This document shows positions 12,701 to 23,278 of a stretch of 64,000 nucleotides of DNA, one piece after another; position 1 is the stretch's first letter, and every line of letters starts with the position of its first letter. A program made the position numbers and the translations under genes. The stretch is from Aristolochia californica (taxonomy: Eukaryota; Streptophyta; Magnoliopsida; Piperales; Aristolochiaceae). The notes below the pieces were generated by a model. The model was not told the DNA's origin. It did no database searches and saw only the letters and a program-made list of their open reading frames with translations. The DNA lies in assembly GCA_029961685.1 (NCBI GenBank), contig JARWKL010000016.1, positions 4,403,207-4,467,206 on the forward strand. Reading direction: 5' to 3'.

Positions 12701-13559
12701 TGTTGCCATGGAGTTCTTTGACTTTTCTGAGGCTGGTCAAGCAAAGAAGTAGGTGTTTTGAAGCCATCTCTAAAACTCATTATCTCCTCTTTCTTTATTA
12801 TTGTAATTATCCAGGATAACCTTGTTTTTTTAACCTTTTATTTGGATAAATTTGTGTGAATTGTCTAAAGAGTTCATAGAGCTTCCTTGATTCAGGTATG
12901 CATTCAAGTGCCATCGAAAATCGGAGGCTGGAAAAGACACTGTCTACCCTGTAAATGCAATTGCCTTCCACCCAATGTAAGACAAAATCCTTCTTGTCCT
13001 GTTAGTATTCTACAGTTCTGACATTATCATTTGTCAGTGTTTGATTCTGCATATGATGTGGCCAAGACAAATGAAGAATTAACATATTCAATATGTTATT
13101 GCAGCTATGGTACATTTGCAACTGGTGGATGTGATGGATTTGTAAATGTGTGGGATGGGAACAATAAAAAGAGATTGTATCAGGTAATGTTGGAAGAAAG
13201 TTTGTGGTGTAAATTTTCTTTTCTTGAAGCCATATTTGTGATAAGATCTCCCAATTTTATGTTTTGTTCTTGGTTAATCTCCAGTATTCAAAGTACCCAA
13301 CAAGCATTGCTGCATTATCCTTCAGCAGAGATGGCCGTCTATTGGCAGTGGCATCCAGTTACACATTTGAAGAGGGAGATAAACCGTATGAAAGCTGACC
13401 TTGAAACTAAGATATGCTCCTGTCTCACGGTGATTGTTTCTGTGCCTGATCGTTCATGGTTTTCTGTTTTGTAGTCACGAACCAGATGCAATCTATGTTC
13501 GGAGTGTAAATGAAGTAGAAGTGAAGCCGAAGCCCAAGGTCTACCCGGCCCCTTCATAA
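3730..13559 (+). CDS. BUB3: Mitotic checkpoint protein BUB3 (WD40), complete, 9 exons
   Basis: BUB3 is a WD40 beta-propeller that brings BUB1/BUBR1-type kinases to kinetochores and helps the spindle assembly checkpoint restrain APC/C. Exons: 3730-3849, 3942-4072, 9140-9222, 10454-10720, 12673-12748, 12896-12976, 13105-13183, 13285-13385, 13475-13559. All junctions keep frame with GT-AG introns and give 340 residues, close to the usual length for plant BUB3. Diagnostic segments include [85 protein letters not shown] and the C-terminal [16 protein letters not shown]. Exon 5 must end at 12748, because reading on gives an in-frame TAG. Intron 2 (4073-9139, 5.07 kb) carries a hAT-type insertion and a solo LTR. 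The gene converges on APT. Identification is very secure; exon edges need cDNA confirmation. Confidence 0.96.
5737..7380. mobile_element. Non-autonomous hAT-type DNA transposon with a captured gene fragment
   Basis: The element is about 1.64 kb, inside BUB3 intron 2. The left end reads AGGGGTGGCATCGAAC and the right end is its imperfect inverse, finishing ATGCCACCCCTAC. It is flanked by an 8-bp duplication with one mismatch, TTGTATCT (5729-5736) and CTGTATCT (7381-7388), the size typical of hAT elements. Both subterminal zones are dense in GCTCG and CTCGAG motifs, as often seen in hAT non-autonomous families. No transposase ORF is present. The centre holds an unrelated Ser-rich coding relic on the minus strand (separate entry), so the element resembles a Pack-type transposon. 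The flanking DNA is half of a local duplication whose other copy lacks the insert. Confidence 0.82.
5965..6448 (-). pseudogene. Captured MAKR/BKI1-like gene fragment inside the hAT element
   Basis: The minus strand encodes a Ser-rich N-terminal fragment of a membrane-associated kinase regulator (MAKR)/BRI1-kinase-inhibitor-like protein. From an ATG near 6445 the frame gives [17 protein letters not shown], then [16 protein letters not shown], a stop at 6194-6196, then in the same frame [22 protein letters not shown] and [11 protein letters not shown]. The tail CDSSCPSS continues only in another frame. Family members carry an F-E-F Ser-rich stretch, then PADELF.G.LLPLH.PPR, then a Ser-rich region, in the same order. 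One stop codon and one frameshift make it a relic. The C-terminal part of such proteins is missing, as expected for fragment capture. The parent gene is not in this window. The exact subfamily is uncertain. Confidence 0.72.
7944..8480 (-). mobile_element. Solo LTR in BUB3 intron 2
   Basis: A 537-bp sequence beginning TGTTGAATTT and ending CTTCCAACA is flanked by a perfect 5-bp duplication, CTAAT, at 7939-7943 and 8481-8485. Its TG...CA ends and 5-bp duplication fit an LTR left after recombination between two LTRs. A TATA-like segment (ctatttataatagag, near 8008) lies in minus orientation. The right half contains an internal minisatellite. It resembles, in opposite orientation, the solo LTR at 17828-18150, notably around the TATA-like core. 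Confidence 0.8.
8323..8480. repeat. Minisatellite inside the solo LTR
   Basis: Three imperfect copies of a unit starting TATGTGGGTCTTCCTTGG begin at 8323, 8386 and 8434. Each ends in a form of GCCCATCTT followed by a short spacer. Unit length varies (63, then 48 bp). The unit lies in the half of the LTR that is absent or diverged in the related LTR at 17.8 kb. Confidence 0.7.
9562..9659. repeat. 49-bp tandem duplication in BUB3 intron 3
   Basis: Two adjacent 49-bp copies, 9562-9610 and 9611-9659, both starting TCTCAAATTTTGTTGAATCT and differing at only a few positions. This is a simple recent intronic duplication with no coding role seen. Confidence 0.85.
10721..12672 (+). other. BUB3 intron 4, no gene recognised
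   Basis: A 1.95-kb intron with long T-rich runs (about 11640-11690 and 12040-12090) and an A-run near 12460. Segments at about 10.9-11.5 kb and 12.3-12.45 kb have the CCCC-rich, TACCC-containing texture of old LTR fragments, but no paired ends or target duplications were found, so no element is called. Confidence 0.5.
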
Positions 13560-14175
13560 GTACAGAGTTTTACTGTGAATTCTTCTCCGAATTCTCTGGC
13601 AAAGATTAGGATTTGGCATCTTTACTTAAATCTCCCTGGAGCTGCTCTTCGGCCAACACTTTCATTTTTAGGATCGCAGTGTGGTTCTAGCCAAAATGTA
13701 CTTAATTTTAGTTATCATCAAGCATTCTGGGATACAAACATGAGCATACGCCATGATTTAATTTTGTAAAAGATGCAAGTTCTTCAAAGAGCAGTTGTTG
13801 TGTAACGAACGATTACCAGTTTAGTATCGTAAGATTACATTTAATTTTCCCAACCTTGTTTAATTGTGTGAGCGGTGGAGGCGACTGGAATTTTCTTGGT
13901 ACATGGCAGTTTGCAGACCAAGGGTCAGACACGTTGGCCAGTTCTCTCAGTCTTCCAAATTTAGTTGATAACAACCCCAAGCTTTTTTTACATTTTTCCA
14001 CTACAATGAAGTAACAAACCAAAGGAAAACTGAAGTTTTATTAATGTAATCCAAGATTACATGACACTGGCAGATAATGTAATCCAAAATGAAGTCTCTG
14101 CAATGAACTTGTTCATCTAAAGACGATTTAAAATCACCTGCATCTCTTGCAACTAACCATAGAAAGCAAGTTTAA
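13560..14175. other. Convergent 3' intergenic region, BUB3 / APT
   Basis: Only 616 bp separate the stop codons of the two convergent genes. It must hold both 3' UTRs and polyadenylation sites. A minus-strand AATAAA at 14037-14042, 134 nt past the APT stop, is a plausible APT signal. No clear AATAAA was seen for BUB3. Transcript overlap is possible given the short distance. Confidence 0.6.
14037..14042 (-). terminator. Candidate polyadenylation signal of APT
   Basis: The minus strand reads AATAAA 134 nt downstream of the APT stop codon, a normal distance for a plant 3' UTR. Plant signals are loose, so this is a candidate only. Confidence 0.45.
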
Positions 14176-17100
14176 TCAAGCTTCACTTTGTGCAGCATCT
14201 ATGAGGACAAAGAGGGGCTTGTCTCCTAATCTGTCCCGGCCCTGGTGTAGAAAAAGAGATAGGTTAGCTATGAGGCAGAAGAAAGGTTGCTATTCAAACA
14301 CCCACACAGCCTCTTCAGCTGTGGTATTTAGAATTCAAGAAAGCCATAATTCTTGCAGAAGCTAGCTTCAGTTGTCATTACCCCATTGCTTTATCGTTTA
14401 TGTTGCTTCTTCTGTAACTAAGAATCCAAATTTATTTTGGATTGAAAGAGGTATTTTAGAAAGATGAATATTTCATCACTGCACGAAAGGGAACCTATCA
14501 TGGATGCTCTTTCCGATTCATTGAGTCGCTTTAGTTTTAGCAAACTATACGCACCTTAAGCTCTGAAAGCTCAATAACACAGGCACATTCAACCACCTCA
14601 ACCCCAACACGTTCTGCAACAGGAGAAACAAAATTAAGCAAACTACATGGTAAGTCAAGTAAAAGAAAAAGGGAAGGAAAAAGGCTTGGTCCTGTGATAT
14701 AAAATTTGCTTATTGCATTTTGGTTAGCTTTAACAAACTAATTTGTTTATAGCATCTTGGTTAGCTTTAACAAACTTTGGTATAATATTACAACAAAAGG
14801 AATTGTTAAGTGCATGCATTTGACAAATATGTCAGGTGTGCTAAGACACAACCAGGTGGTGCAGAGGTCCACATTCAAACAAAGGATTTGGATTACGATC
14901 CCTGAAAAATTGATGAGGTACAATAATTTTTATTTTCCTGGAATCTTTTTTAACAGCCTTGCAAATCAAAATCTCCTGAGAAATACAGCATTTGGACTAC
15001 AATACATGATTACCAAGCAAGCGCACGGAGAGAAAGAGGAAAGAAAGAGAGAGAGAGAGAGTACCGAGGAGCCTGATAGCAGCACATAAGGTTCCCCCTG
15101 TTGCAATAAGATCATCAATAACCAGAGCACGTTCTCCTGCCTCTACAGCTCCTACATGCATCTCTATCTTGTCTGTTCCATATTCCAAAGAATACTCCTC
15201 CGAAATGACCTCACCTGAGGGCAAAAAAAGTACTACCATTATCTGCCATATTTCAGATAGTATTCCTTTAAATGGACCTCATTGATGAATCACATAGCAA
15301 TTTGAACATAACTTTATTACATTTTATGATAAATGCATATTTAAATGTAACATTCCATGACATGGAATATCAGTAAAACAAGATCTCTCTGTGAGTTTCT
15401 TCAAACTCGGTAATAAAGTCGGTTGGGGTTTTTATTACATTAAAGCTTGAAAAGGTTGAGATGAAGCTCAACATAACCACAATGCAGCTTTGCAACAGAA
15501 CCTGCAGAGCTAACAAGCAAGCAACCAAGGCTTCACCTTAGGTGTGCATACATGAGTCAGAAAAAAGAGGAAAACTAGGTAGCCGAAATATCTTTTCCTT
15601 TTTTCCTTTACTAAATAGGAACCAATATATTTTTACCAAGTCACATTGAGTTGTATTCAGTAGTCTAAATGGCTGCACTCAAAATCTTGCTGAGCTTAAT
15701 ATTATATTATGAGAACTATACACAGCTTTTATAAGCCATTTCCGTACTATTGCATGCTTATAAATTCTTTTCAGTTTTCCTTCTTCATTCCTATGATTAA
15801 ATGATTTCCACGTTTACTCATTGTCAGTTCTTTGTGAAGTATCTGCCTCTGAATGCTAGATAGCCTCTGTCAACCTGCTGGTGGTGGCTGCTGCCACAGA
15901 GATGAGGGTGGCTGCTGCTTTTTAACAGTAAGGATGGCAATGGGGCAGGTTAAACAGGAACCTGCCCTGACCCACCCAGCTTAAACCAGAAATGGACTTC
16001 AATTTTATCCTCACAGGACTGGGAGTGGTTTCACCAAATCTGCCCTATGGGGTAATACAATAACTTTTTCATACTTTTATTATAAGACTTAACATGTTTT
16101 ATCTGAGTTTTTAAGAAGGGTCATGGAAGGAACAGCTAAGCACATACGAGATACCTGATGTTTCTAACCTGCTTTTCTTCTCAAAGGAATGTCATTATCA
16201 TATCTTTTTTTTTATATAAAGACTTTTCAACTACCACAGGAAATTTTGCCTAGGAAGTTGAAAAATCTAGCCTCAGTATTACAAAATGGGGAGAGGAGAC
16301 TGTTTTCCGCATGTAAAACAGGCCCTTTTATATGTACAATATGAAGAAAAGAACATGAAGAAGAGGAAAGTAGGGGTTTGGGAGGAGAAGAAGAGAGTGG
16401 AGAAGATAGGGAAAGAATAGGACAGGTGGTAGGGACGGAGAGGAAAGGAAGAAGAAAAACAGAGAGTGTGAGCAGAGAAGAGAGCATGTAGAAAAATGGA
16501 GAGGCAGTGCAGAAGGTTAGGTATGACAGAGAGAAGAAGAAAAAGGAAGAGATGGGAGGAGTACTGTAGAAAAGAGAAGCATAATGGAGCAAGGCAGAGA
16601 TGTGGTGTGGTGGGGTAGATGGGGTAGGATCTTCAACCCTGTCATAGGCTGGGTCAGGGATGATGATGGGTATGTGGGCTGAGTTTGCAGGAGGGTTCAG
16701 GTTTCTAGAAACCCTCCCCAAACCTGCACTGCTGCCTTCCCTACTTAACAGCAGAGAAAAGCAGTGGAACTATTCCTCAAGGGAAAATATTGGATCAATC
16801 CCCCTACTTTAGGACGGATAGAACTGAGGGTGCAGAACTCCCTTGAATGGGAGTTCTCTCCTACTTAGGAATAATTCTTGAATCTGACTTTAAATGATAA
16901 AAGTCCACAATAGTTAAGTCTCTTAGAATAGCCAAAACTGCTGATGGCATTAAACCTAAATATTAAATATTTCTGATGTCAGTAATTAGTTTTGTACTAG
17001 CAATGCAAGTAATTAGTTTTTTTTTACTATTAAATAATACAAGTAATTGTTTAAGATGACAAAAGTGGAAAGAAAAAGAAAGCAGGCAACTGCTTAAAAA

Positions 17101-20100
17101 GCATACCAGGCAACTTTTTTGGCTTTCTCATAGGGACAAACTTTGCTCCCATAGCTAAAGCAATAGGGGGTCCAAATATAAACCCTCTGGCTTCAATCCC
17201 TGCACAAGATCAAAATTCCCCATTGTAAACTAAACTAGACAAAAAAAAATTAAATCAAGGGTAAAACAGGAAAAACAAGAACTAGAATTAGTAATGCATT
17301 AAAATTGAAAAGCATCACTAAAAAACTTTCTGGCACTGAAAAATACTAGGTTAACATTGAGCAAAGTAATGGTAAAGTTACGACTTTTCTAGTGAATTTG
17401 AACCTCATAATGGCTGAATGACACCAAGAGTGGGATTACTTAACAAATATACCAAGATATACCTTGAGACGCCTCTCTAACTACATTAATAAATAAAATA
17501 AATAATTTATATTTTATCAGACTCGTCATCAATTATTTTCTTTCTGCTTTCATTAAAAATACTGACTGTATTAAAAAAAGAGAAAATAAATTAATAATTT
17601 TAAAGTAAGCCAAATTCCCTACTTATTCCTGAACCATAAGTGGACACAGTGGTACAGCATTAGAGTGTCAAGTCTTGCAGCAATAGATGAATTTAGATCC
17701 ACAAAAAGGAGTAGCTATCTGAATAGTAAAGAATTTCAAAAGACAAATGCAAAGACAACCGATGTCATACAAAAGTTTGCACTACATGCAAAGAAGACTT
17801 GACGAACTGCATTAGCAAAATGACATGTGTTAAAAAACAAATATGGAAGAGTCTTAGATGACTTTTACAAGAAGAAGTCTCACAAAAAATAATTAATAAG
17901 GTGAAATCTAACAAGAGTCTTATGGGAAGGAAGTCTCAAGGAAGAATCTCAGTTTAAAGGTGTTTTAGTTATGTTAGTCTTCTATTCTTGCTCAGTTATT
18001 TAATTACTCTAGAGACTTTAAGTGTAACTTGGATATGTGTAGTTTAACCGTAATTTGACTCTACTTGTAGTCTCTATTATAAATAGAGGTTCATTGTACT
18101 CAATTATAATCCAGTCAGTGAATTCTTATTTCTTATCAAGAAATTCAACAACATGAAATGTGTTGATTTTAAAACATACCAAGAAATTCAAAGCAGAAAA
18201 TCATGAAAAGGCAGAACAAATGCTTTTAAATATATTTTCGTAAATGCACCAGTGGCCATGAAACCTTCTGGTATATGCAATAGTAAATGCAGAACTGCAC
18301 TACAATTTTATAGAATTTTTGTAAACTGTTGTGAAGCAGTAATTTTACTCTGGAAAACTAAGAAGAGGATGTCTTCTCATAGGCTCTCAGAGTAAGCTTT
18401 GTAACCAAATAAAACTACGGGAAAAAATAGAGAATCATGGATTAAAAAACGAAAGCATGTTTTGAGTAGAGCTAATAGATGTTAAAGTGATACTAAAGAC
18501 ACTAATGAAATAACACATTTCTATGTCACTGAAATCCCTAGTTTCACTTCTATACACACAAGCCTCAGGTGTAAACGGGCCCAAATTTCGCTAGAGACAC
18601 TCATATTAGAAACAACGTGCTAAGACCTCATATGGCAAGATTCAAATTCCGACACAATATTAATCACACAGGGACTTTGCCAAAGTAATATGTCGTACTA
18701 GTTTTTGTGGGTAAGCTAGAACAGAACTTGACCTCATAAAGAACAGCAATCTAACATATCAATCAAGTCCTGTCAAGCCCAGTTATTGGTAGAATTTTGG
18801 CCAGAGTCTATGTTACTTGTAATCAAAGAGTCACAACCAATACAAATTGGGTCTTACATTTGGAGACAGCTAACCCAAATTATCAACAGAAATGTTTCTG
18901 AACACTACAGTTTGTGGCCTTTCACATATTACGTAGTCGGCTTAGGCGGATATAAACCGCCTCCTATGCCACAGAAAAAATTCATCCAGAGTTGTTCACA
19001 TAAACACCAACAAGTGCTGCTTAGAAATAAAGTTGTCTTGTTTTTTTGGCATTTTTAAATTTTTTTTCTTTGTGCTCTGTTTGAATTAGTCTTTCCAGAG
19101 TGATAGACTAGGTCTCTTGAACAGACAAACCAACTCACCACTGGCAGATTGGCCTTCTGCAACTCCAAGTTAAAAAGGTTGCTACTATATACATACTAGA
19201 GACCCATTTTTATAGATCCTGGAAGAACCACGCCCCATGATAAAGCAGTATAACTATGGAAGTCCACTGATAACCGGACGAGAGAAACACCATGCCTTTA
19301 TAGTGATAGGGTGTCATAGAATGTGAATAGGCAGGGGACTGGTACGTCTCAAGTGCCAACCTCACATTTTTCAGCATTGCTGGCATATGAGTACAACATA
19401 CTAACCCCATTATAGAGCATACTATGATGTTTAATTATGCCGATTAGATTCCAATCCTAATAGACAACCTGTACTAGTACATAACAATCACATTAGGCAC
19501 AACTTTATTAACAGATGAGTCATTTGAAGTTTTGATGGGTTCAGGAGAAACAGTAGCTTGATGAGCATGCTCATATTTGTCAAAAATCTGGAAAATGTAA
19601 TTGAGCTAATGCATCACATAGTCAACTTGTCTGCAACAAACAATGTTCCAGACTCACATGCACATCAATCGATAGCAACTTCATCACATGCAGCAATATA
19701 TCCAGAACCATAAGGAATAAATTAAGAAGATTTATTTCTTTTTAAAAAGTAATAACAAGGCTCCCCATCTGCACTCTATATAATCAACATTAGCACTCAC
19801 CCGCCACAACAGAGATGTGTTTGTCCCTGTATCTCTCCACAAACAAATCGATGGTGTCTCGGAAGGCCTTGGGATCAAGCAGCAAGGTGGTTATGTCCTG
19901 AAACATGATCCCTGCAAGATATGTAGCCAAAGACACCACGAAAAGGTTGAAACCATGCCAGAAGATAAATAATCCAGAACGCGGAACCGTAACAGGAATA
20001 GTGGGAATTGAACCTTTTGGAATGACCAAGTAAGGCAGAAAGTACAAGAAACTGACAAACAAAACATAGCAAGTAAGAGAGTGAAACTTAGATACCAGGT

Positions 20101-20174
20101 TTGGGGAAGTTCGGAATGACCCGAATGGAAGAAGCTATTTTTTGAAGCCTATAGTCTCCGTTCGCGGTAGCCAT
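14176..20174 (-). CDS. APT: Adenine phosphoribosyltransferase, complete, 6 exons
   Basis: The enzyme converts adenine and PRPP to AMP and pyrophosphate (purine salvage); in plants it also takes cytokinin bases. Exons in gene order: 20096-20174, 19801-19911, 17107-17199, 15065-15214, 14555-14613, 14176-14241. All introns are GT-AG and the joined frame gives 185 residues, the normal length for a cytosolic plant APT. Signature pieces are [26 protein letters not shown], the adenine-loop region [21 protein letters not shown], and the PRPP-binding motif [13 protein letters not shown] at about residues 124-136. The N-terminus ([12 protein letters not shown]) has no obvious transit peptide, fitting an APT1/APT3-like cytosolic form. 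Intron 2 holds a solo LTR and intron 3 a hAT-type element. The identity is secure; the paralogue number is not assigned. Confidence 0.95.
15930..16744. mobile_element. Non-autonomous hAT-type element in APT intron 3
   Basis: An 815-bp insertion with imperfect terminal inverted repeats. The left end is AAGGATGGCAATGGGGCAGG; the right end is the inverse of TAGGGAAGGCAGCAGTGCAG. The flanking 8-bp duplication is TTAACAGT (15922-15929) and TTAACAGC (16745-16752), with one mismatch, as for hAT elements. The interior (about 16340-16600) is purine-rich on the plus strand. That makes a long Ser/Pro/Leu-rich minus-strand ORF by composition only. No transposase and no recognisable captured gene were seen. 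Confidence 0.75.
17828..18150 (+). mobile_element. Solo LTR in APT intron 2
   Basis: A 323-bp sequence starting TGTTAAAAAACAAATATGG and ending AAATTCAACA, flanked by a perfect 5-bp duplication ACATG (17823-17827 and 18151-18155). The core TATTATAAATAGAGG (near 18075) is a good TATA box followed by a short U5-like tail. It is similar to the inverse of the LTR at 7944-8480, so the two belong to one family. No internal retrotransposon region remains. Confidence 0.82.
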
Positions 20175-22361
20175 TTTTCGAGCTCTACGAACAGAGGAAC
20201 CACGAAGAAGCGCTTTATGCTCCCCTCGAGCCTTCAGCGACCTCGTCTCTCACCCGATTCTAAGCACGCGGTAAGTATCACTAACGGCAAGAGTAAATGA
20301 GTATTCGCTGTCATGAATCAGGATTTTGCTGCGTGAAGTAATTGATTTTGTTCCGATCCGCGGGTCCCATCTACCCAAATGACCATTGATCCTCGAGTAC
20401 TTTGGCTGCGAACAGTAGCCTGCCAGGGTAGAAACAACCCACCTCAGAGGATCATTTTGAGCAACCACGCAGCGTCGGGGGAGAGATTTGACCACCCTTA
20501 ATAATTGCCAGGGGAAAGCTACTCTGGATTTTGAACAGTTACAGTTGATTTGTTGGGTATGTGCAATCTAAAAACTGATAGCTGAAATGGATCACTCTCC
20601 GGTGGCAGGAGTCACTCTAAGAATCCAAAACGTTATTATTATTTTTTCTTTTGTGACGAATATAAATTCGACTAGAAAAGAAAAATTACATTAACAAAGA
20701 TAAGGCCTGAAATATTATGAATTAAAAAGGCCCGAAATCTCATTATATTTTAAAAATCACAAAAGATTAGGTCCAAGCCCCCACTTGTCCAAGCCGACGC
20801 CTTTGAATTCGAGTTTTTGGACCCTTTCGAGGCATTCCACGGTACACACGCCACTCACTTCTCAGCAATGCCTGCTTTCCGGTAGTCTTCTACTGTGAGC
20901 AGTGCAGCAGCCCACGGCTTCCAGTGGAAGTGCCTGTTGGTTCCAGCAGAGACCAACTTAGAACGACGCCACTTGCTGTTGCGTCAACTGCTAACAGTCG
21001 TTCACTTTTTTCTCTTTTTCTTTGCAGCAAATCTTCGCCGTATACAGCTACGATAAAGGGGATCATTGGCGGTGGTGTCGTTTATTTATTCGGTTACCTA
21101 CCTTAAAATCAGCTTATCTGTTGCATCGTGTAATAACCCAGAAAGTAATTCGATCTTGCATGATGTTTTCGGAAGGACCCAAATCAGTTTTTTTTTTTTT
21201 TTTTTTTAAATCATCGCTCCAAGAGGGATAACCAGCGTAAAAATCAAGGGAATTGAAAGGGTTGGAATTCCGCGTTGGAGTTCCTGTCCAGACACAAAGA
21301 CGGAGGACTTTAGGCGGTTCTCTTACGAAAAGTGCTGAGACGAAGGTGGGAAAAGGGAAGCTAAAAGAAGGAAGCACGATCAGTTTGGTATTTCAGGCTT
21401 TAATTGCGCTTTATTTTTTCATTGATTTGTCTGCGGACTTTCAATCTTGTCCACAAGACGCTCTTTATAGGACTAGTTGCTTGAGTGGAATATCACTCGT
21501 CTCATCTGGATCAATAACGAGCAGGAAGAGCACGACGGAGTGACAGAAGCTGTCCTCTAATGATGTTTCTTTCTGACCACCTCTCCTAGATTTAGCAAAT
21601 ATTTGATATCATGCCTAATAGGCATAGCTCACCGTATCCACAGAAAAGAAAAGCAAAAGCACATGACAGAAGCTTTCTCTGTGATCGCTACACAGAAGAA
21701 GCAGTACACTTCGCTGCAGCTCATAAGAAATTTCTTGTATTGCACAGTTCATGCCAATTGGAGAAGAGAAAGGTACATGAACCAGAGGAGAGCAAAGACC
21801 ATGTCCGCAAGAAAAACGATGTTTGATCATGATCGAACGTAGATTCCACGCCATTTTATCTAGAAGTTTTGAAAAGACTTATTTTAAGTCAATTCAGGAA
21901 GATTCACTGCATGACTGTTTCAATATCATCGAGTCTCTGAACGAAGACATGTATCTCTCCACCGGGAACATTACAGCCAGTCTTTTCAGCAGACACCAAA
22001 AATATTTCTGTGTTATCATGTCTATGTAAGAAACATCAAATTTCTATCATACATAAAATTCATAATTATAACGTAAAAACACTCTTCCCAAATTGGTACA
22101 GGGCTTATGGGTAAAGCCAAAGAGCAAATCCACAAAGGTTTAAGCCTAAAGTGAATAATATCGTACCAATGTGGAGATATCTATAGTTATTTTATACACA
22201 TTATCCCTATATTTATGAAAATAATTGGTCAAACTAGAAGTTAAATTCCTTTAATTCCCGGTGTGAATAGCATGTTCAGCGGATTAGGGAGGGGCTTTAC
22301 ATGCATGCATTTGATAAAGTTTTAGGTTGGTGCTTGGTATCGTTTCGAAGTTAGTTGAGAG

Positions 22362-22890
22362 CACGTGGGCTCATATGGCTTTAACGAAAGTCTAAATGGG
22401 TTTCGCGGTTAGCCAACCACACTTTAACAAAAGCCAAAGGATGCGCTCGCAGAATTAGACAAAGGGGTAAAGGATGGCTCATATGACCGTGGCCGCTGGA
22501 AAAGGTTGACCAGGGAAGTCTTGGGCTGGGGCCTCGCCGGCTGTGTCATTAACATTAGCTAGGTGGTGGTTAGCCAGCTTAGAAGTGGTTTCTGTGGGTG
22601 CGGACCCCACTTTAGAAAATTAACAAAAATGGTTAGGCCACTTGTTAACCGATACGTCAACCTTCCCCTTTCATCAAATAATTCAATTAGTTAGTTGTAA
22701 GGGATTGTTGCCAGCGCTGATGCTCGTTGGTCCCACCACTCAAGCCACGTGGCATCAGAGTATCCAATCAAACATATGGGCCGGATTAGGTCGGTAGAGG
22801 TAGGACCGATGCAGAAGGCGCACGTAGCGGCTAGAATCTTAGGTAGGAAGAAAGGTGAGGAGGTTGAAGCGGATCAGGTGTGGGCACGTG
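22362..22890. promoter_or_regulatory. Cluster of G-box (CACGTG) and W-box motifs upstream of the ZAT10-like gene
   Basis: CACGTG hexamers occur at 22362-22367, 22746-22751 (in the palindrome GCCACGTGGC) and 22885-22890. A TTGACC W-box core lies at 22506-22511. G-boxes with this context act as ABRE/bZIP/bHLH sites and W-boxes bind WRKY factors. They fit the stress, ABA and wounding induction known for ZAT10/STZ genes. Function here is inferred from motif and position. Confidence 0.5.
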
Positions 22891-23165
22891 GAGAGATCTC
22901 GTGAATGATCCAACGGTTATCTAGAAAGTCATCGGATCATCTACGCGAGTCTAGTTCAACTAAAGCACCCGCAGGAGAAAAAAAGAGTGGAGTCAATTTT
23001 AATTGGGGAGGAAAGGAGGGGGAAGAAACGAGCCCAAGTGGGGTTTTTGTTTTGACTTGGAAGGAGTCAGGGAGTGAGAGTGAGGCTAGATGCTTCCATA
23101 TAATTTGACGACGCCTTTTTCTTCTCACTCTCACCAGTTTCTCACGCAACTTCCTTTCCATCTCC

Positions 23166-23173
23166 TTTATAAA
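23166..23173 (+). promoter_or_regulatory. TATA box of the ZAT10-like gene
   Basis: TTTATAAA lies 106 bp before the chosen start codon, in a CT-rich leader context, predicting transcription start near 23200. It also argues against the in-frame upstream ATG at 23090, which lies upstream of this box. Confidence 0.6.
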
Positions 23174-23278
23174 CCGCCTCCTCGTTTCACTTCTCCTCCA
23201 CTCTCAACCTTCTTTGTCTTCTTCGTCTCGGTACTTTCAGCTCAGTCGTTCGCACCACTTCTCTCTCTCGATCGATCG

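Larger units (their letters stand above)
20175..23278. other. Divergent intergenic region between APT and the ZAT10-like gene
   Basis: A 3.1-kb interval containing the APT promoter at the left and the zinc-finger promoter at the right. Short ORFs around 21.0-22.0 kb have no recognisable similarity and no supporting splice signals, and I do not call them genes. No mobile element with clear ends was found. Regulatory motifs near the zinc-finger gene are listed separately. Confidence 0.5.

Noticed and set aside
16227..16721. 164-residue minus-strand ORF rich in Ser, Pro and Leu
   Set aside because: It lies within the hAT-type element in APT intron 3 and reflects the purine-rich composition of the plus strand; no domain is recognisable.
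21663..21690. TGACAGAAG start resembling a miR156 mature sequence
   Set aside because: The similarity stops after about nine bases, and no complementary arm forming a precursor hairpin was seen nearby.
23090..23278. In-frame N-terminal extension of the ZAT10-like protein
   Set aside because: It begins upstream of a good TATA box (23166-23173), and the family N-terminus starts at the internal ATG at 23279.
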